64,000 nt of DNA from JBFWNG01 sp050251195. GTDB taxonomy: Bacteria; Bdellovibrionota_B; Oligoflexia; Oligoflexales; Oligoflexaceae. Numbering within the stretch: the first letter of the stretch is position 1; each line of letters starts with the position of its first letter. This document shows, piece by piece, positions 34,929-43,966 of this stretch. The notes under the pieces are model-generated. The model did no database searches, was not told where the DNA came from, and worked only from the letters and a program-made list of their open reading frames with translations. The stretch spans positions 1 through 64,000 of the forward strand of contig JBFWNG010000006.1 of NCBI GenBank assembly GCA_050251195.1. The letters run 5' to 3'. The translations under genes and the position numbers were made by a program.

Positions 34929-34959
34929 ACAGGTCGCCGGCTTAAAAGCCGCGACCTGT
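34929..34959 (-). terminator. strong hairpin between eno and the che operon
   Basis: Arms ACAGGTCGCCGGCTT and AAGCCGCGACCTGT pair over fourteen bases with a single bulged C and a two-base loop. It lies 35 bases beyond the eno stop in eno's direction of transcription and upstream of the STAS gene. No U-run follows on the minus strand, so it may be a factor-assisted terminator or an mRNA 3'-end stabiliser. It could also lie in the leader of the che operon. Confidence 0.6.
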
Positions 34960-34993
34960 AGGATTTTGCAATTAGGACTAAAGTAACGGGATT

Positions 34994-36256
34994 TTAGAAG
35001 GTTGCCAAAGAGGCCTGGTTGCCCAATTCCTCTTCAATTCTAAGGAGTTGGTTGTATTTGCAAATACGGTCTGTTCGGCAGGCGGATCCTGTTTTAATTT
35101 GATTAACGCCCGTGCCCACGGCGAGGTCGGCGATGAAAGTGTCCTCGGTCTCTCCAGAACGATGAGAGATGATAGACGCGAATCCCGCCTTTGAAGCCAT
35201 GCGAATTGTCGACATGGTTTCCGTCAAAGTGCCAATTTGATTTACCTTGATCAAAATAGCGTTGGCCGACTTAGCTTCGATACCGCGCGCGAGGAATTTT
35301 GGATTCGTCACAAAAAGATCGTCGCCGACGATTTGAACCTTATCGCCTACTGCGGCCGTGAGATTTTTGAATCCATCCCAGTCATTTTCGTCAAGGCCGT
35401 CTTCGATGGAAACAATCGGAAAATCCGCGCACAAAGATTGGAAATATTGAACCATTTCATCGGAGCTAAGACTTTTTCCTTCTTTTGCTAGTTCATATTT
35501 TTTGTTGTTATAGAAGCTTGACGCTGCGACGTCGAGCGCGATACTAATGTCTTCGCCTGGACGGAATCCTGCCTTTTCTATAGCGACCATCAAGACTTCC
35601 AGGGCTTCGCGGTTAGATTTGAGATTTGGAGCGAAACCTCCTTCGTCGCCGACAGCCGTGGACATGTTTTTGGCGTGTAGAACGTTCTTCAGGGAATGAA
35701 AGGTTTGCACGCCCATTCTTAAGGATTCCCGGAATGACGGAGCCTTGTGCGGGACAATCATAAATTCTTGAAAATCGATACTGTTGTTCGCGTGAGCGCC
35801 GCCGTTGATAACGTTCATCAGTGGAATGGGGAGTTTGGTAACAAGGTTGCCGCCGAGGTAACGGTAGAGCGGAAGCTGCGTGAGCTCGCTTGCGGCCTTT
35901 GCGCAGGCCAGAGATACCCCTAGTATCGCGTTTGCGCCCAGGTGTTCTTTTGTCGATGTGCCGTCAAGCTCGATCATCAGCGTGTCGATTTCAGTTTGGT
36001 TGGTAACGTCCATGCCCAGAAGCTTTGGTCGGATAAGATCCCGGACGTTCTGGACCGCATTGAGAACGCCTTTACCGCCGTAGCGATTTTTATCTTTGTC
36101 GCGTAGTTCATGCGCTTCGTTTGCGCCCGTTGACGCACCGGACGGAACCGCTGCACGGCCGAAAAAGCCGCTTTTCGTCATGATTTCGACTTCGACAGTG
36201 GGGTTGCCTCGGGAATCCAGGATCTCTCTCGCGTGCACGTAACTAATGGCGCTCAT
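34994..36256 (-). CDS. eno: enolase
   Basis: This glycolytic enzyme interconverts 2-phosphoglycerate and phosphoenolpyruvate. The 420 residues match the family length; motifs include SGASTGANEAHELRD near the N-terminus, GDEGGFAPNL, SIEDGLDE with a Mg-ligand Asp, GDDLFVTN, LIKVNQIGTLTET with the catalytic Lys, and SHRSGETEDTFIADLAVG. ATG at 36256 follows a weak AAAGG site. It is a single gene ending in a hairpin and is divergent from the aminopeptidase. Confidence 0.97.
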   Translation of the reverse strand: MSAISYVHAREILDSRGNPTVEVEIMTKSGFFGRAAVPSGASTGANEAHELRDKDKNRYGGKGVLNAVQNVRDLIRPKLLGMDVTNQTEIDTLMIELDGTSTKEHLGANAILGVSLACAKAASELTQLPLYRYLGGNLVTKLPIPLMNVINGGAHANNSIDFQEFMIVPHKAPSFRESLRMGVQTFHSLKNVLHAKNMSTAVGDEGGFAPNLKSNREALEVLMVAIEKAGFRPGEDISIALDVAASSFYNNKKYELAKEGKSLSSDEMVQYFQSLCADFPIVSIEDGLDENDWDGFKNLTAAVGDKVQIVGDDLFVTNPKFLARGIEAKSANAILIKVNQIGTLTETMSTIRMASKAGFASIISHRSGETEDTFIADLAVGTGVNQIKTGSACRTDRICKYNQLLRIEEELGNQASLATF

Positions 36257-36481
36257 CTCTAAAACCTTTCTGAGTGATCAATCAATAACCGGTGTTTTTA
36301 GTCCTTTCCGGGGCGAAAGTAAAGGAAATGGTTAACATTTCGTCCTATTCGGAAGGAGGAGGGGATCTTCGCCGCTATTCCACAAAGTAGAACAAAGTTT
36401 TTTGTTGGACTTTTATGAAATAAATGGCAATACCAAGAAATGACTAGCTTTACCTGAACAAGTTTTGAAAAGGATAAGTAT
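36257..36481. promoter_or_regulatory. divergent promoter region eno / pepA
   Basis: This 225-base AT-rich spacer separates diverging eno and pepA genes and should hold both promoters. AAGGATAAGT precedes the pepA ATG. No confident promoter hexamers or operator repeats were identified. Confidence 0.35.
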
Positions 36482-38008
36482 ATGGAAAATGCTCTTGGAC
36501 AGTGGTCAGATTTAATACCCGACGTTTATAAGTGGGTTGGCAGCGTCAACGTTAAGTACACGGATGACATTCAGAATGCTGATTTGACCGTTGTGCCAGT
36601 TGCGCGGAAGGATGAGCGCATCGAGTTCTCGCGCAATTTTCCGCTTTCCGACCTAAAGACAAAGATCGAACAAGCAATGGTACAGGCAAAGTGGAAGGGC
36701 GAAACCAACTCCGCCAACTTCCTTATTGACGGACGACGAGTTCTTCTCGTTGTAAAATCGTCGCTCGACACCCGAGCCATTCAAAAATCTCGGCAAATCG
36801 GTATCGACACCTGGAACTTTGCAAAAGATTACAACTTCGCTTCCATTGCTTTCCTTGGTTGCGATGACTTGAACAGCTCTGTAATGTTCGAAGGCTACGC
36901 GATCGCTTCGTACAACGAAGGTTTTATGAAGCAGAACAAGAAGACTCGAGAGCTTGTGAATGATGTCCGCCTCTACGAAACAGGCTCAAACAAGGCGAAT
37001 CTTGATAGAACTAAAAGTTTGATAAAGGCGTGTGTCGCTTCTAAACTTCTTCAAGACGCACCTCCTAACTGGGCCAATCCCGAACGCTTCCTTCAGGTTG
37101 CCGAATACATTGTTTCCCAAAACTCAAAGATCGAACTTACTGTCCTTACGAAGGAACAACTTCAATCCCAAGGTCTTGGTTCGATGCTGAGCGTTGCAAA
37201 AGGCAGCGACTATGACGGCAAGCTTATCTGTCTCAAAATAGCCGGCAAAGACACATCTCGAACGATTGCGCTTATTGGCAAAGGCGTCACATTCGACTCC
37301 GGCGGTATCAACCTTAAGCCATCGCAAGCAATGGCGGAGATGAAATACGACATGTCGGGCGCTGCCGCCGTGCTTTCAAGTGCGATGGTCTTGTCTGATC
37401 ACCAACCGCCTACAAACGTCATCTGTGCTGTGGGGGCGGTAGAAAATATGCCGTCGGGCCGCGCGAGCCGACCCGGAGACGTAGTGAAGTCATACTCCGG
37501 TAAAACTATCGAGATTCTCAACACCGACGCGGAAGGCAGATTGGTGCTTGCGGACGTCATCTCTTGGGTTACGAAAAAATATTCCCCCGAGTTTATCGTT
37601 GACATCGCCACTCTTACAGGGGCGGTTCTCTATGGTCTTGGTCATGCGGGCGCTGGTTTTTTGAGCCATCAAGAAACGGCAGCAAGATACTTCCAAGAAC
37701 AAGCCGACAACGCGGGAGAGCCAGTTTGGAGATTGCCGCTATGGCCAGAACTGGGCAAAGAAACAAAGAGCGACATTGCCGACCTTAAGAATATAGCAAA
37801 ACCCGATGTTCTCGCGGGAACTATTATGGGTGCTTGGTTCCTGCGCGAGTTCATAGAAGATCGCGTCAAGGGATGGGTCCATATGGATATCGCGGGAACA
37901 GGCTGGTCCTGCAGCGCCACCGGGTATCCGTCGTCAGGCGGTAGCGCGTTCGGCATCAGAACGATGTTGGAAATGTGTTATAACTTCCCGACTTGGGATA
38001 AAAAGTAG
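36482..38008 (+). CDS. pepA: leucyl aminopeptidase (M17)
   Basis: The 508-residue cytosolic metallo-aminopeptidase has an N-terminal macro-like domain and a C-terminal catalytic domain. Two-metal motifs are clear: LIGKGVTFDSGGINLKP with the metal Lys and Asp, KYDMSGAAAV, and NTDAEGRLVLAD, the M17 signature. It removes N-terminal residues from peptides; some homologues also bind DNA. ATG at 36482 follows AAGGA. The gene is monocistronic. Confidence 0.95.
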   Translation: MENALGQWSDLIPDVYKWVGSVNVKYTDDIQNADLTVVPVARKDERIEFSRNFPLSDLKTKIEQAMVQAKWKGETNSANFLIDGRRVLLVVKSSLDTRAIQKSRQIGIDTWNFAKDYNFASIAFLGCDDLNSSVMFEGYAIASYNEGFMKQNKKTRELVNDVRLYETGSNKANLDRTKSLIKACVASKLLQDAPPNWANPERFLQVAEYIVSQNSKIELTVLTKEQLQSQGLGSMLSVAKGSDYDGKLICLKIAGKDTSRTIALIGKGVTFDSGGINLKPSQAMAEMKYDMSGAAAVLSSAMVLSDHQPPTNVICAVGAVENMPSGRASRPGDVVKSYSGKTIEILNTDAEGRLVLADVISWVTKKYSPEFIVDIATLTGAVLYGLGHAGAGFLSHQETAARYFQEQADNAGEPVWRLPLWPELGKETKSDIADLKNIAKPDVLAGTIMGAWFLREFIEDRVKGWVHMDIAGTGWSCSATGYPSSGGSAFGIRTMLEMCYNFPTWDKK

Positions 38009-38020
38009 TCTGATATTTTT

Positions 38021-38077
38021 CGCTTCGCTCAACATGACGTTGTTTTCGAGGTGGCGCCAGGTTCGTCATCCTGAGCC
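38021..38077. repeat. imperfect inverted repeat, REP-like
   Basis: GCTCAACATGAC (38028-38038) and GTCATCCTGAGC are near-complementary arms (10 of 12) about 25 bases apart, in the 181 bases between pepA and mutY stops. The GTCATCCTGAGC arm is of the type seen in dispersed palindromic repeats in many genomes. It may serve as a bidirectional 3'-end structure. Evidence from one copy is weak. Confidence 0.35.
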
Positions 38078-38189
38078 AACCCTTTCGGCGTTTCCCAAAC
38101 CTCAGCGTTTCCGCGATCTCTTAATTGAACGCGGAGGCGCGGAATAAAGGAAACGCAGAAGGTATTGTCCGACAGGTTGGAGCGCAGCG

Positions 38190-39242
38190 TTAATTTGACG
38201 TAAGAACCTTCCGAGCTAGCTCCCACGCTTTTTTGTCAAAACTTGTCACAAGATTGTCAGCCACAGATTCTATCGGATACCATGAAATACCGGGGTGGGA
38301 CTCAGCGGTCAAAGATACCTTCGCATGAATTTTATGATGCGTTATTGTATGTTTGAAAGTTCCAATAACCTTTGGTAGAGCGCCAGATTCGACGGCAAGT
38401 GGAAATCCTCGCGTCCCTTTGAGGAGAAAAGAATCACTTGTTCGTTGCGCTATGCCGACAAGATCGTTCTTGCGAGGAATGTTGACGTTAAGGCGCACCA
38501 TTTGCCAAATCTTCGCTTCGCCAGCTTTGGGAATTTCATTTTGCAAAGACCTAGCGTAACCTGCGCAGTCAGGCCGTATCGGGCAAACGTCGCAGGCCGG
38601 TGACTTGGTTTTGCAGACTTGTTGTCCCAATTCCATGATAGCTTGGTTAAACGATCCAGGGTCATCGTGGTCGATCATTTCGGCGGCAATCCGTTTGATT
38701 TGCTTTTTTACTTCAGAATCCCGTAGGGCCCCTTTGATGGCGAACAAGCGCGCCAGAACTCTTTCCCAGTTTGCGTCGACGGCGGCGATAGGGTTATTGA
38801 ACGCAATGCTGGTTACCGCAGCTGCCGTGTAAGGGCCGATGCCTGGGGCATCAAGCCAGGTTTGCATTTCGTTGGGAAATGTCGTTTTCAGAGTCGGGAG
38901 TTGCGCAAAATATTCCAAGGTTCTTTTGAGTTGTTTGAATCGTCGGTAATAGCCCAAGCCAGAGCACATTCGAAGGATTTCTTCCTCGGAGGCTTCGGAC
39001 AAGGTCTTCGCGTCGGGAAAGCGCTCGATAAATTTCTGAAACTTCGGAGCAACAGCCGCGACGGTGGTTTGCTGCAGCATGATTTCGCTTATCCAGACAA
39101 AGTAGGGATCGTTAGTTTTTTGAAATTGAACGCGCCAGGGGTAGGGGGTGTAATGGCGGCGATACCAGCTCAGCAGCCTTCTCGCCAGGCCATCGGGATT
39201 GGAGTTTTGATTAAGCTTTTTTTGTCTTCCGTCTATTCGCAA
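38190..39242 (-). CDS. mutY: A/G-specific adenine glycosylase MutY
   Basis: This base-excision enzyme removes adenine mispaired with 8-oxoguanine. The 350 residues show WISEIMLQQTTV with the catalytic Glu, the helix-hairpin-helix APGIGPYTAAAV, VDANWERVLAR with the catalytic Asp, and a [4Fe-4S] cluster motif C-x6-C-x2-C-x5-C ending CPIRPDC. A C-terminal NUDIX-like 8-oxoG recognition domain follows. The start is TTG at 39242, with a 32-base overlap with the upstream lysine-rich gene and no strong ribosome site, so translation probably depends on coupling. Confidence 0.93.
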   Translation of the reverse strand: MRIDGRQKKLNQNSNPDGLARRLLSWYRRHYTPYPWRVQFQKTNDPYFVWISEIMLQQTTVAAVAPKFQKFIERFPDAKTLSEASEEEILRMCSGLGYYRRFKQLKRTLEYFAQLPTLKTTFPNEMQTWLDAPGIGPYTAAAVTSIAFNNPIAAVDANWERVLARLFAIKGALRDSEVKKQIKRIAAEMIDHDDPGSFNQAIMELGQQVCKTKSPACDVCPIRPDCAGYARSLQNEIPKAGEAKIWQMVRLNVNIPRKNDLVGIAQRTSDSFLLKGTRGFPLAVESGALPKVIGTFKHTITHHKIHAKVSLTAESHPGISWYPIESVADNLVTSFDKKAWELARKVLTSN

Positions 39243-39561
39243 TTTTCTTTGTCTGCTCAGTTTTCACTTCTTTGATTTTGGCAGCCAGCTTTTTCTCAGC
39301 TACCGCGATTTCTTGACCATATTTTTTGCAGTTTACCTTGAAGTCTTTATACATTTTTTCGACGATCGGTTCAAATTTTTTGATCTTCTCTTCCATGATC
39401 TTTTCGATCTCGGCTTTGCGTTTCAAAAACTCCGCCCTTTGCTTGGGATAGTTTTGCTTGGCGGATTGCCGTAGTTTGGCAATAACTTCTTTGCCTTCTT
39501 TCTCGATAGATTTTTGTAGTTTTTCGACGTTCTTCTGAACGCGGTTGATGAGTTCGTTCAC
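39211..39561 (-). CDS. lysine-rich coiled-coil protein
   Basis: The 116-residue protein is about a quarter lysine with many Glu and Gln and reads as one long coiled coil (VEKLQKSIEKEGKEVIAKL, KRKAEIEKIMEEKIKKF), ending in a basic tail (KKIANRRKTKKA). GTG at 39561 is the start: AGGAGG lies four bases upstream. It overlaps mutY by 32 bases and is preceded by a consensus -10. Such proteins can be histone-like or DNA-compacting, or apolipoprotein-like scaffolds; neither can be decided here. Confidence 0.75.
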   Translation of the reverse strand: MNELINRVQKNVEKLQKSIEKEGKEVIAKLRQSAKQNYPKQRAEFLKRKAEIEKIMEEKIKKFEPIVEKMYKDFKVNCKKYGQEIAVAEKKLAAKIKEVKTEQTKKIANRRKTKKA

Positions 39562-39590
39562 ATTGCCTCCTGTCGCACTAGTGAGATTTT

Positions 39591-39596
39591 ATTATA
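39591..39596 (-). promoter_or_regulatory. consensus -10 (TATAAT) for the lysine-rich/mutY pair
   Basis: A perfect TATAAT on the minus strand lies 29 bases ahead of the GTG start at 39561. The -35 region is poor (TGTAGT at a 17-base spacer). The leader would be about 22 bases. Confidence 0.45.
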
Positions 39597-39614
39597 CCTC
39601 AATTCGTTAACAAA

Positions 39615-40406
39615 CTACACGGACGTACTGAAAGAGGGTTTGCGCTTTTCGATAAAAGCCGACATTCCTTCCCTGGCTTCGGGAGAATTTAGAATTGTCC
39701 CAAAAGTTGAAGCTTCGGCGGAAAGTCCTTGTTCGAGAGGTATGTCCCAGGAACGCTGGCAAAGCCGCTTGGTCTGTGCAATGGCATTCGGGCCGGCACG
39801 AAGTATATTCTTTATTACTGCCTGGGTTTGAGTCTCAAGGTTTTCCCGCGTTGTTACATAAGAAGCCAATCCCGCGCGCAGTGATTCCTCTCCCTTAAGC
39901 TGTTTGCCGGCTATCAGGATTGCCTGTGCCATGCTTTGTCCGACGCGTTTTGTGAGACGTTGAGTTCCGCCAAATCCTGGGATGAGACCTAGATTAACCT
40001 CGGGTTGACCAAAGATACTGTCTTCCGTAGCAATAATAAGGTCGCAAGCCATTGCTAATTCGCAACCCCCTCCCAAGGCGTAGCCATGGACTTTGGCGAT
40101 TGTTGCGAATGGAGCGGCCTCAAGAAGTTGTGTCAACAACTGGCCGAATCGTGCAAATTCGTGGGCCTGTTCGCTGCTTAGGCCTTGCATTTGCGCGATA
40201 TCTGCTCCCGCAATAAACGCTTTTTCTCCAGCTCCTGAAAGGACAAGAACGCGACACGACCCCACGCTTGTGAGTTCATTCACGCAACTTGTGAGTTCTT
40301 CCAGTACTTGCAGATTGAGAGCGTTGAGTACTTCGGGACGGTTAATTTTTACATGCGCGACGGGTCCTGAGACATCGACGAGAATCGCTTCATATTTCTT
40401 TGCCAT
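39615..40406 (-). CDS. enoyl-CoA hydratase/crotonase family
   Basis: The 263-residue protein hydrates 2-enoyl-CoA in beta-oxidation or butanoate metabolism. Crotonase motifs are GEKAFIAGADIAQM (oxyanion hole), HGYALGGGCELAMACDL with the first catalytic Glu, and QPEVNLGLIPGFGGTQRL with the second. ATG at 40406 has GGAG seven bases upstream; a longer frame runs into the dehydrogenase gene's spacer without a ribosome site. It follows the 3-hydroxyacyl-CoA dehydrogenase gene by 16 bases, so the two act in sequence on C4-type acyl-CoAs. Confidence 0.92.
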   Translation of the reverse strand: MAKKYEAILVDVSGPVAHVKINRPEVLNALNLQVLEELTSCVNELTSVGSCRVLVLSGAGEKAFIAGADIAQMQGLSSEQAHEFARFGQLLTQLLEAAPFATIAKVHGYALGGGCELAMACDLIIATEDSIFGQPEVNLGLIPGFGGTQRLTKRVGQSMAQAILIAGKQLKGEESLRAGLASYVTTRENLETQTQAVIKNILRAGPNAIAQTKRLCQRSWDIPLEQGLSAEASTFGTILNSPEAREGMSAFIEKRKPSFSTSV

Positions 40407-40422
40407 AAAAAAACTCCAGAAC

Positions 40423-41280
40423 TTAGTACTTATAAACTCCGCGTCCAGTTTTCTTGCCAAGGAAATTTGCTTCGACATATTTTACGAGAAGCGGACAAGG
40501 GCTGTAACGCTGGTCTCCGAGACCATTATAAAGCACGTTCATAATCGCAAGACAGGTATCGAGGCCAATAAAGTCGGCGAGAGCTAGAGGGCCCATCGGT
40601 TGGTTTGTACCTAGTTTCATGCCTTTGTCGATATCTTCCGCTGTAGCAACGCCTTCCATAAGAGTGCGGAAAGCCTCGTTTATCATAGGCATAAGAATGC
40701 GATTGATAATAAATCCAGGGTAATCTTGGCTTCGCACGGTTTCCTTGTCTAAGATGCGAGCAAGTGCTTCCGTCGCCTCCAGTGTGGTCTTTGATGTAGC
40801 CATGCCCGGGATAATTTCAACAAGCTTCATGATCGGAACGGGATTCATGAAGTGCATTCCAATAAATTGTTCCGGATTGGAAACGTAATTTGCAAGTTTA
40901 GTGATCGAAATGGAGGACGTGTTTGACGCAATAATCGCGTTCTTAGCTATCTTATCAACGGTTCGGAAAATTTCCGCTTTCAAAGATTCGTTTTCGGATA
41001 CCGCTTCCACGATAAATTGCGATTTTGATAAGTGTTCGTAATCACTAGAGAACAGCAATTTGGCCAACGCGGCGTCTTTTTGTGCGGCTGTAAGAACTCC
41101 TTTCTCACAAAACTTGTCAAGAGACTTGGTGATCGCTTGCTTTGCTTTATCAAGTTGTGCCTGGCTCTTGTCAATAACGACGACATTGAAGCCCTTTACG
41201 GCGCAAATTTGAGCAATCCCGCCACCCATTTGACCGCTTCCTATGACGCCGATATTCTTTATGTCCAGTTTGAGCCACAA
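40423..41280 (-). CDS. 3-hydroxybutyryl-CoA dehydrogenase
   Basis: The 285-residue NAD(P)-dependent dehydrogenase interconverts acetoacetyl-CoA and 3-hydroxybutyryl-CoA. The Rossmann loop is GVIGSGQMGGGIAQ at about 11-24; IIASNTSSIS and GMHFMNPVPIMKLVEII hold the active-site His and surrounding residues; QDYPGFIINRILMPMINEA marks the C-terminal dimer domain. TTG at 41280 is supported by AGGAG five bases upstream. It heads a two-gene operon with the hydratase. Acetoacetyl-CoA is also a precursor of HMG-CoA, a possible but unproven link to the mevalonate operon. Confidence 0.93.
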   Translation of the reverse strand: MWLKLDIKNIGVIGSGQMGGGIAQICAVKGFNVVVIDKSQAQLDKAKQAITKSLDKFCEKGVLTAAQKDAALAKLLFSSDYEHLSKSQFIVEAVSENESLKAEIFRTVDKIAKNAIIASNTSSISITKLANYVSNPEQFIGMHFMNPVPIMKLVEIIPGMATSKTTLEATEALARILDKETVRSQDYPGFIINRILMPMINEAFRTLMEGVATAEDIDKGMKLGTNQPMGPLALADFIGLDTCLAIMNVLYNGLGDQRYSPCPLLVKYVEANFLGKKTGRGVYKY

Positions 41281-41385
41281 GGTATCTCCTATCTCCTTTG
41301 AAATCTTATAAAAAGCCAGATCATACTTTCCTATCTTTAAAATGCAATATAAGATAGTAAAAACGTACAGTTTGCCGAAAGTTCA

Positions 41386-42666
41386 ATGAACGTTCAGAAT
41401 CATAAAATGCCCCAAAATTTCTATGTCGACCTTCTGGATCGGGTGGGGAATTCTGACGTTGGAATCGTCTTCGGCGGGGGACAGAAACGGCATGTGATCG
41501 TCGGACTCAAGTTCTCCGAAGTCGATCCCCAAATTGTCTCAAAGTTGTCGTTGTGCGCGGCAAAGGCGCCCCTCGGCGCGATGCCGTGTCAATCAGGTAT
41601 CTTCGGTCTGCTCAGCTATGACGACATGGTCGCCAAGAAGGTTGTTCAAAGCCGTTTTTTCGCGCTGCACAAATTTGTCGTTATAGATAGGAAGGCAGGG
41701 CGATATTCGATAGTCGACAATGGCGAAGTGGCGAGTGAGTTCGACTGTAGTCATATTCTTGATGCTACGACAGGGCTCAGAGTGACGGAGGCGGCGGCGC
41801 AAAGGTTGGAACCAACTCATAGCGACGCCGATTATCTGGCTAGCGTTGAGCGAGTCCTGGCCGACATTAGGTCGGGGCGTTATTATCAGCTAAATTTGAT
41901 AAGGCAATTTAGATTTGTTTCGACGCCCTCCCATACCGATATTGCCGCCAGGTACGCTCAATACAGCGGCAATCAGGGTTGCTGGCTAAAAGTTCCTGGT
42001 CTTGAGGTGGTTTCATTTAGCCCTGAGACGTTTCTCACTTACCAACGCGAAGCCGAGGCATCTGTTTTGTCCGCATGGCCCATCAAAGGCACAATTCCAA
42101 GGGGATACGATCCGGAGTCCGATGCGCTTCGGCTCGACACGCTATTGCGGAGCGCTAAAGACGACGCCGAGCTGAGCATCATTATCGATTTAATGCGAAA
42201 CGATTTGAACGTTGTTTGTCAGCGCGGATCAGTACGGGTTGCACAGTCGAAGAGCGTCAGAAAAACTCGTACAGTCCACCATCTCGAAGCAAAAATCTCG
42301 GGAGTTTTGGCAAACCCTACTCCTCTCATGGACCTGTTTGGCGTGGTGGGACCGTGCGGTTCGATAACAGGAGCTCCAAAGGCGGAAGTGATAAAGGCCA
42401 TCGGCGAATTCGAGCCTTCCCGGCGGGGTTTCTTTATGGGATCGGCATTTCTTTTTGATTCTTTGCTTGGAACTCTCGATTCGTCGATTCTCATTCGTAC
42501 AATAGTAAATTCTAACGGAACATACCGCTATGCTGCAGGAAGCGGCATTGTCGTCTCAAGCGATCCTCAAAGCGAACTAGAGGAAGTCAACGCAAAGTGC
42601 GCAATCTTGACACAACACCACTCTCATCTAACCGCAGAGGAAGAGGAAAGGATCTACCCAGTTTGA
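41386..42666 (+). CDS. pabB: aminodeoxychorismate synthase component I
   Basis: This chorismate-utilising enzyme makes 4-amino-4-deoxychorismate for folate. The 426 residues carry LSAWPIKGTIPRG, where Lys (not Ala) is the residue typical of PabB rather than TrpE, DDAELSIIIDLMRNDL, and GPCGSITGAPK. The N-terminal tryptophan-binding-like subdomain is short. No glutaminase (PabA) gene is adjacent. ATG at 41386 has a weak ribosome site; an ATG at 41407 is an alternative. It opens an operon with a TPR protein and folE. Confidence 0.9.
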   Translation: MNVQNHKMPQNFYVDLLDRVGNSDVGIVFGGGQKRHVIVGLKFSEVDPQIVSKLSLCAAKAPLGAMPCQSGIFGLLSYDDMVAKKVVQSRFFALHKFVVIDRKAGRYSIVDNGEVASEFDCSHILDATTGLRVTEAAAQRLEPTHSDADYLASVERVLADIRSGRYYQLNLIRQFRFVSTPSHTDIAARYAQYSGNQGCWLKVPGLEVVSFSPETFLTYQREAEASVLSAWPIKGTIPRGYDPESDALRLDTLLRSAKDDAELSIIIDLMRNDLNVVCQRGSVRVAQSKSVRKTRTVHHLEAKISGVLANPTPLMDLFGVVGPCGSITGAPKAEVIKAIGEFEPSRRGFFMGSAFLFDSLLGTLDSSILIRTIVNSNGTYRYAAGSGIVVSSDPQSELEEVNAKCAILTQHHSHLTAEEEERIYPV

Positions 42667-43964
42667 CAGCCAAGCATCAAGGAAAAGCGATTATTTATTG
42701 CCTGAGGGACGATCTCAGAACAGTCATACGCAGCATACTCAAGTCCTTTGGGTTCGAGGCGGGGGATGTTCACAATGTTCGTGCGATTAAGGAGTATCAG
42801 GCGAAGGCGGAGGAACTCGGAAAAGAAAATTATCTTTTAATCCTCGATTGGGAAATTGGCGTCGAGAACATATTCGAGGTTTTCAAAATTGAGGAAAAAG
42901 AAAAATATGCTTATGCCGTACCGTGCATGCTTATTGCCTCAACAATTGACGCGAAGATCTTGAGCGTGGCTACGGAATTCAACGTTGCGAAAACGCATTT
43001 TGGAGAGATAACGCCAGAACTGATGAAGGGGAGCCTCCAGGACTTCATATCGGAAGGCATGGAGAAGACCGCCTTGAAAACACTTTATCAAGAGGTTGAT
43101 AAGTTAAAAGAAGATGGCGACTGGATCAAAGCTTCCAAGATTTTGGAAGAGTTGACAAAGAAATTCCCCGAAAACGAGAAGTTGCACATCGACTACGCGG
43201 AGTCCTTATTCGAACAGAATTTGCTGACCGACGCGCAGGCCGAAATTGCAAAGATCAAGAACCCAAAGAATGCGCGTTCTCGACATATGCAGGCGCGGAT
43301 TTACTTGAAACTCGGAGATTCTCAAAAGGCTGCAGCTGCATTACAGGACGCGCAAATCCTCAACCCGCTCAATATCAACCGCCTGCTGGAAATGGGGAAT
43401 CTCTTTCTCAGCATGGCCGATCCCGAGAAAGCAAAGAATGCTTTTGAGCAAGTTTTGAAGGTTGCCCCTGACAGCAAGCAAGCAAAATCGGGCAAGAGTT
43501 CAAGTATGCTTTTGTCGGGAGAAATCAACGAAGCCATCGCTATGGTAAGAGATTCCTTTAGTCCTCGAGAAACGGCCGCTGTGTTCAATACTGCGGCAAT
43601 CTTTGCCATCAAGGGCAAGCAGTTTGACGAGGCCATCAACCTCTATAAGACGGCGATCGAGTTTATCGGGCAAAATACCAAGATCAAGTCGCGGCTCTAT
43701 TTTAACATGGGGATAGGCTACTATAAGAGGAATGACTCGCCTGAGGCGTTGAAGTGCTTCAGCCAGGCGGTAAAATTTGACGGAGAATTTCAAGACGCGA
43801 AGTTCAACTTGGAATTGATGCAGAAGAAAGATAGTAACAAAGTTACCATCGCTACCAGCGACAACGCTGACGATATAGGCAAATTGGAAGAATCCATCGG
43901 CCGAGCTTTAGAAAGCGGTCTTTCTGCCTCGAATTTTGACGATATCGAGGATGTTGAGGAGTAA
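42663..43964 (+). CDS. receiver-like/TPR protein in the folate operon
   Basis: The 433-residue protein has a receiver-like N-terminal domain (about 1-120: GKAIIYCLRDDLRTVIRSILKS, YLLILDWEIGVENIFEV, where an Asp is present at the usual phosphosite, though the early acidic pocket is altered) and then about six TPR repeats (ARSRHMQARIYLKLGDSQKA; RLYFNMGIGYYKRNDSPEA). The C-terminus is acidic. The start is taken as TTG at 42663, which overlaps the pabB stop as TTGA; a frame from 42597 would overlap pabB by 70 bases. It is two bases from folE, so all three are co-translated, though it has no evident metabolic role. Confidence 0.8.
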   Translation: MTAKHQGKAIIYCLRDDLRTVIRSILKSFGFEAGDVHNVRAIKEYQAKAEELGKENYLLILDWEIGVENIFEVFKIEEKEKYAYAVPCMLIASTIDAKILSVATEFNVAKTHFGEITPELMKGSLQDFISEGMEKTALKTLYQEVDKLKEDGDWIKASKILEELTKKFPENEKLHIDYAESLFEQNLLTDAQAEIAKIKNPKNARSRHMQARIYLKLGDSQKAAAALQDAQILNPLNINRLLEMGNLFLSMADPEKAKNAFEQVLKVAPDSKQAKSGKSSSMLLSGEINEAIAMVRDSFSPRETAAVFNTAAIFAIKGKQFDEAINLYKTAIEFIGQNTKIKSRLYFNMGIGYYKRNDSPEALKCFSQAVKFDGEFQDAKFNLELMQKKDSNKVTIATSDNADDIGKLEESIGRALESGLSASNFDDIEDVEE

Positions 43965-43966
43965 GA

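Noticed and set aside
38029..38226. Minus-strand 65-residue frame between pepA and mutY
   Set aside because: It runs into the end of mutY, has no ribosome site and its composition is not protein-like; the stretch holds an inverted repeat instead.
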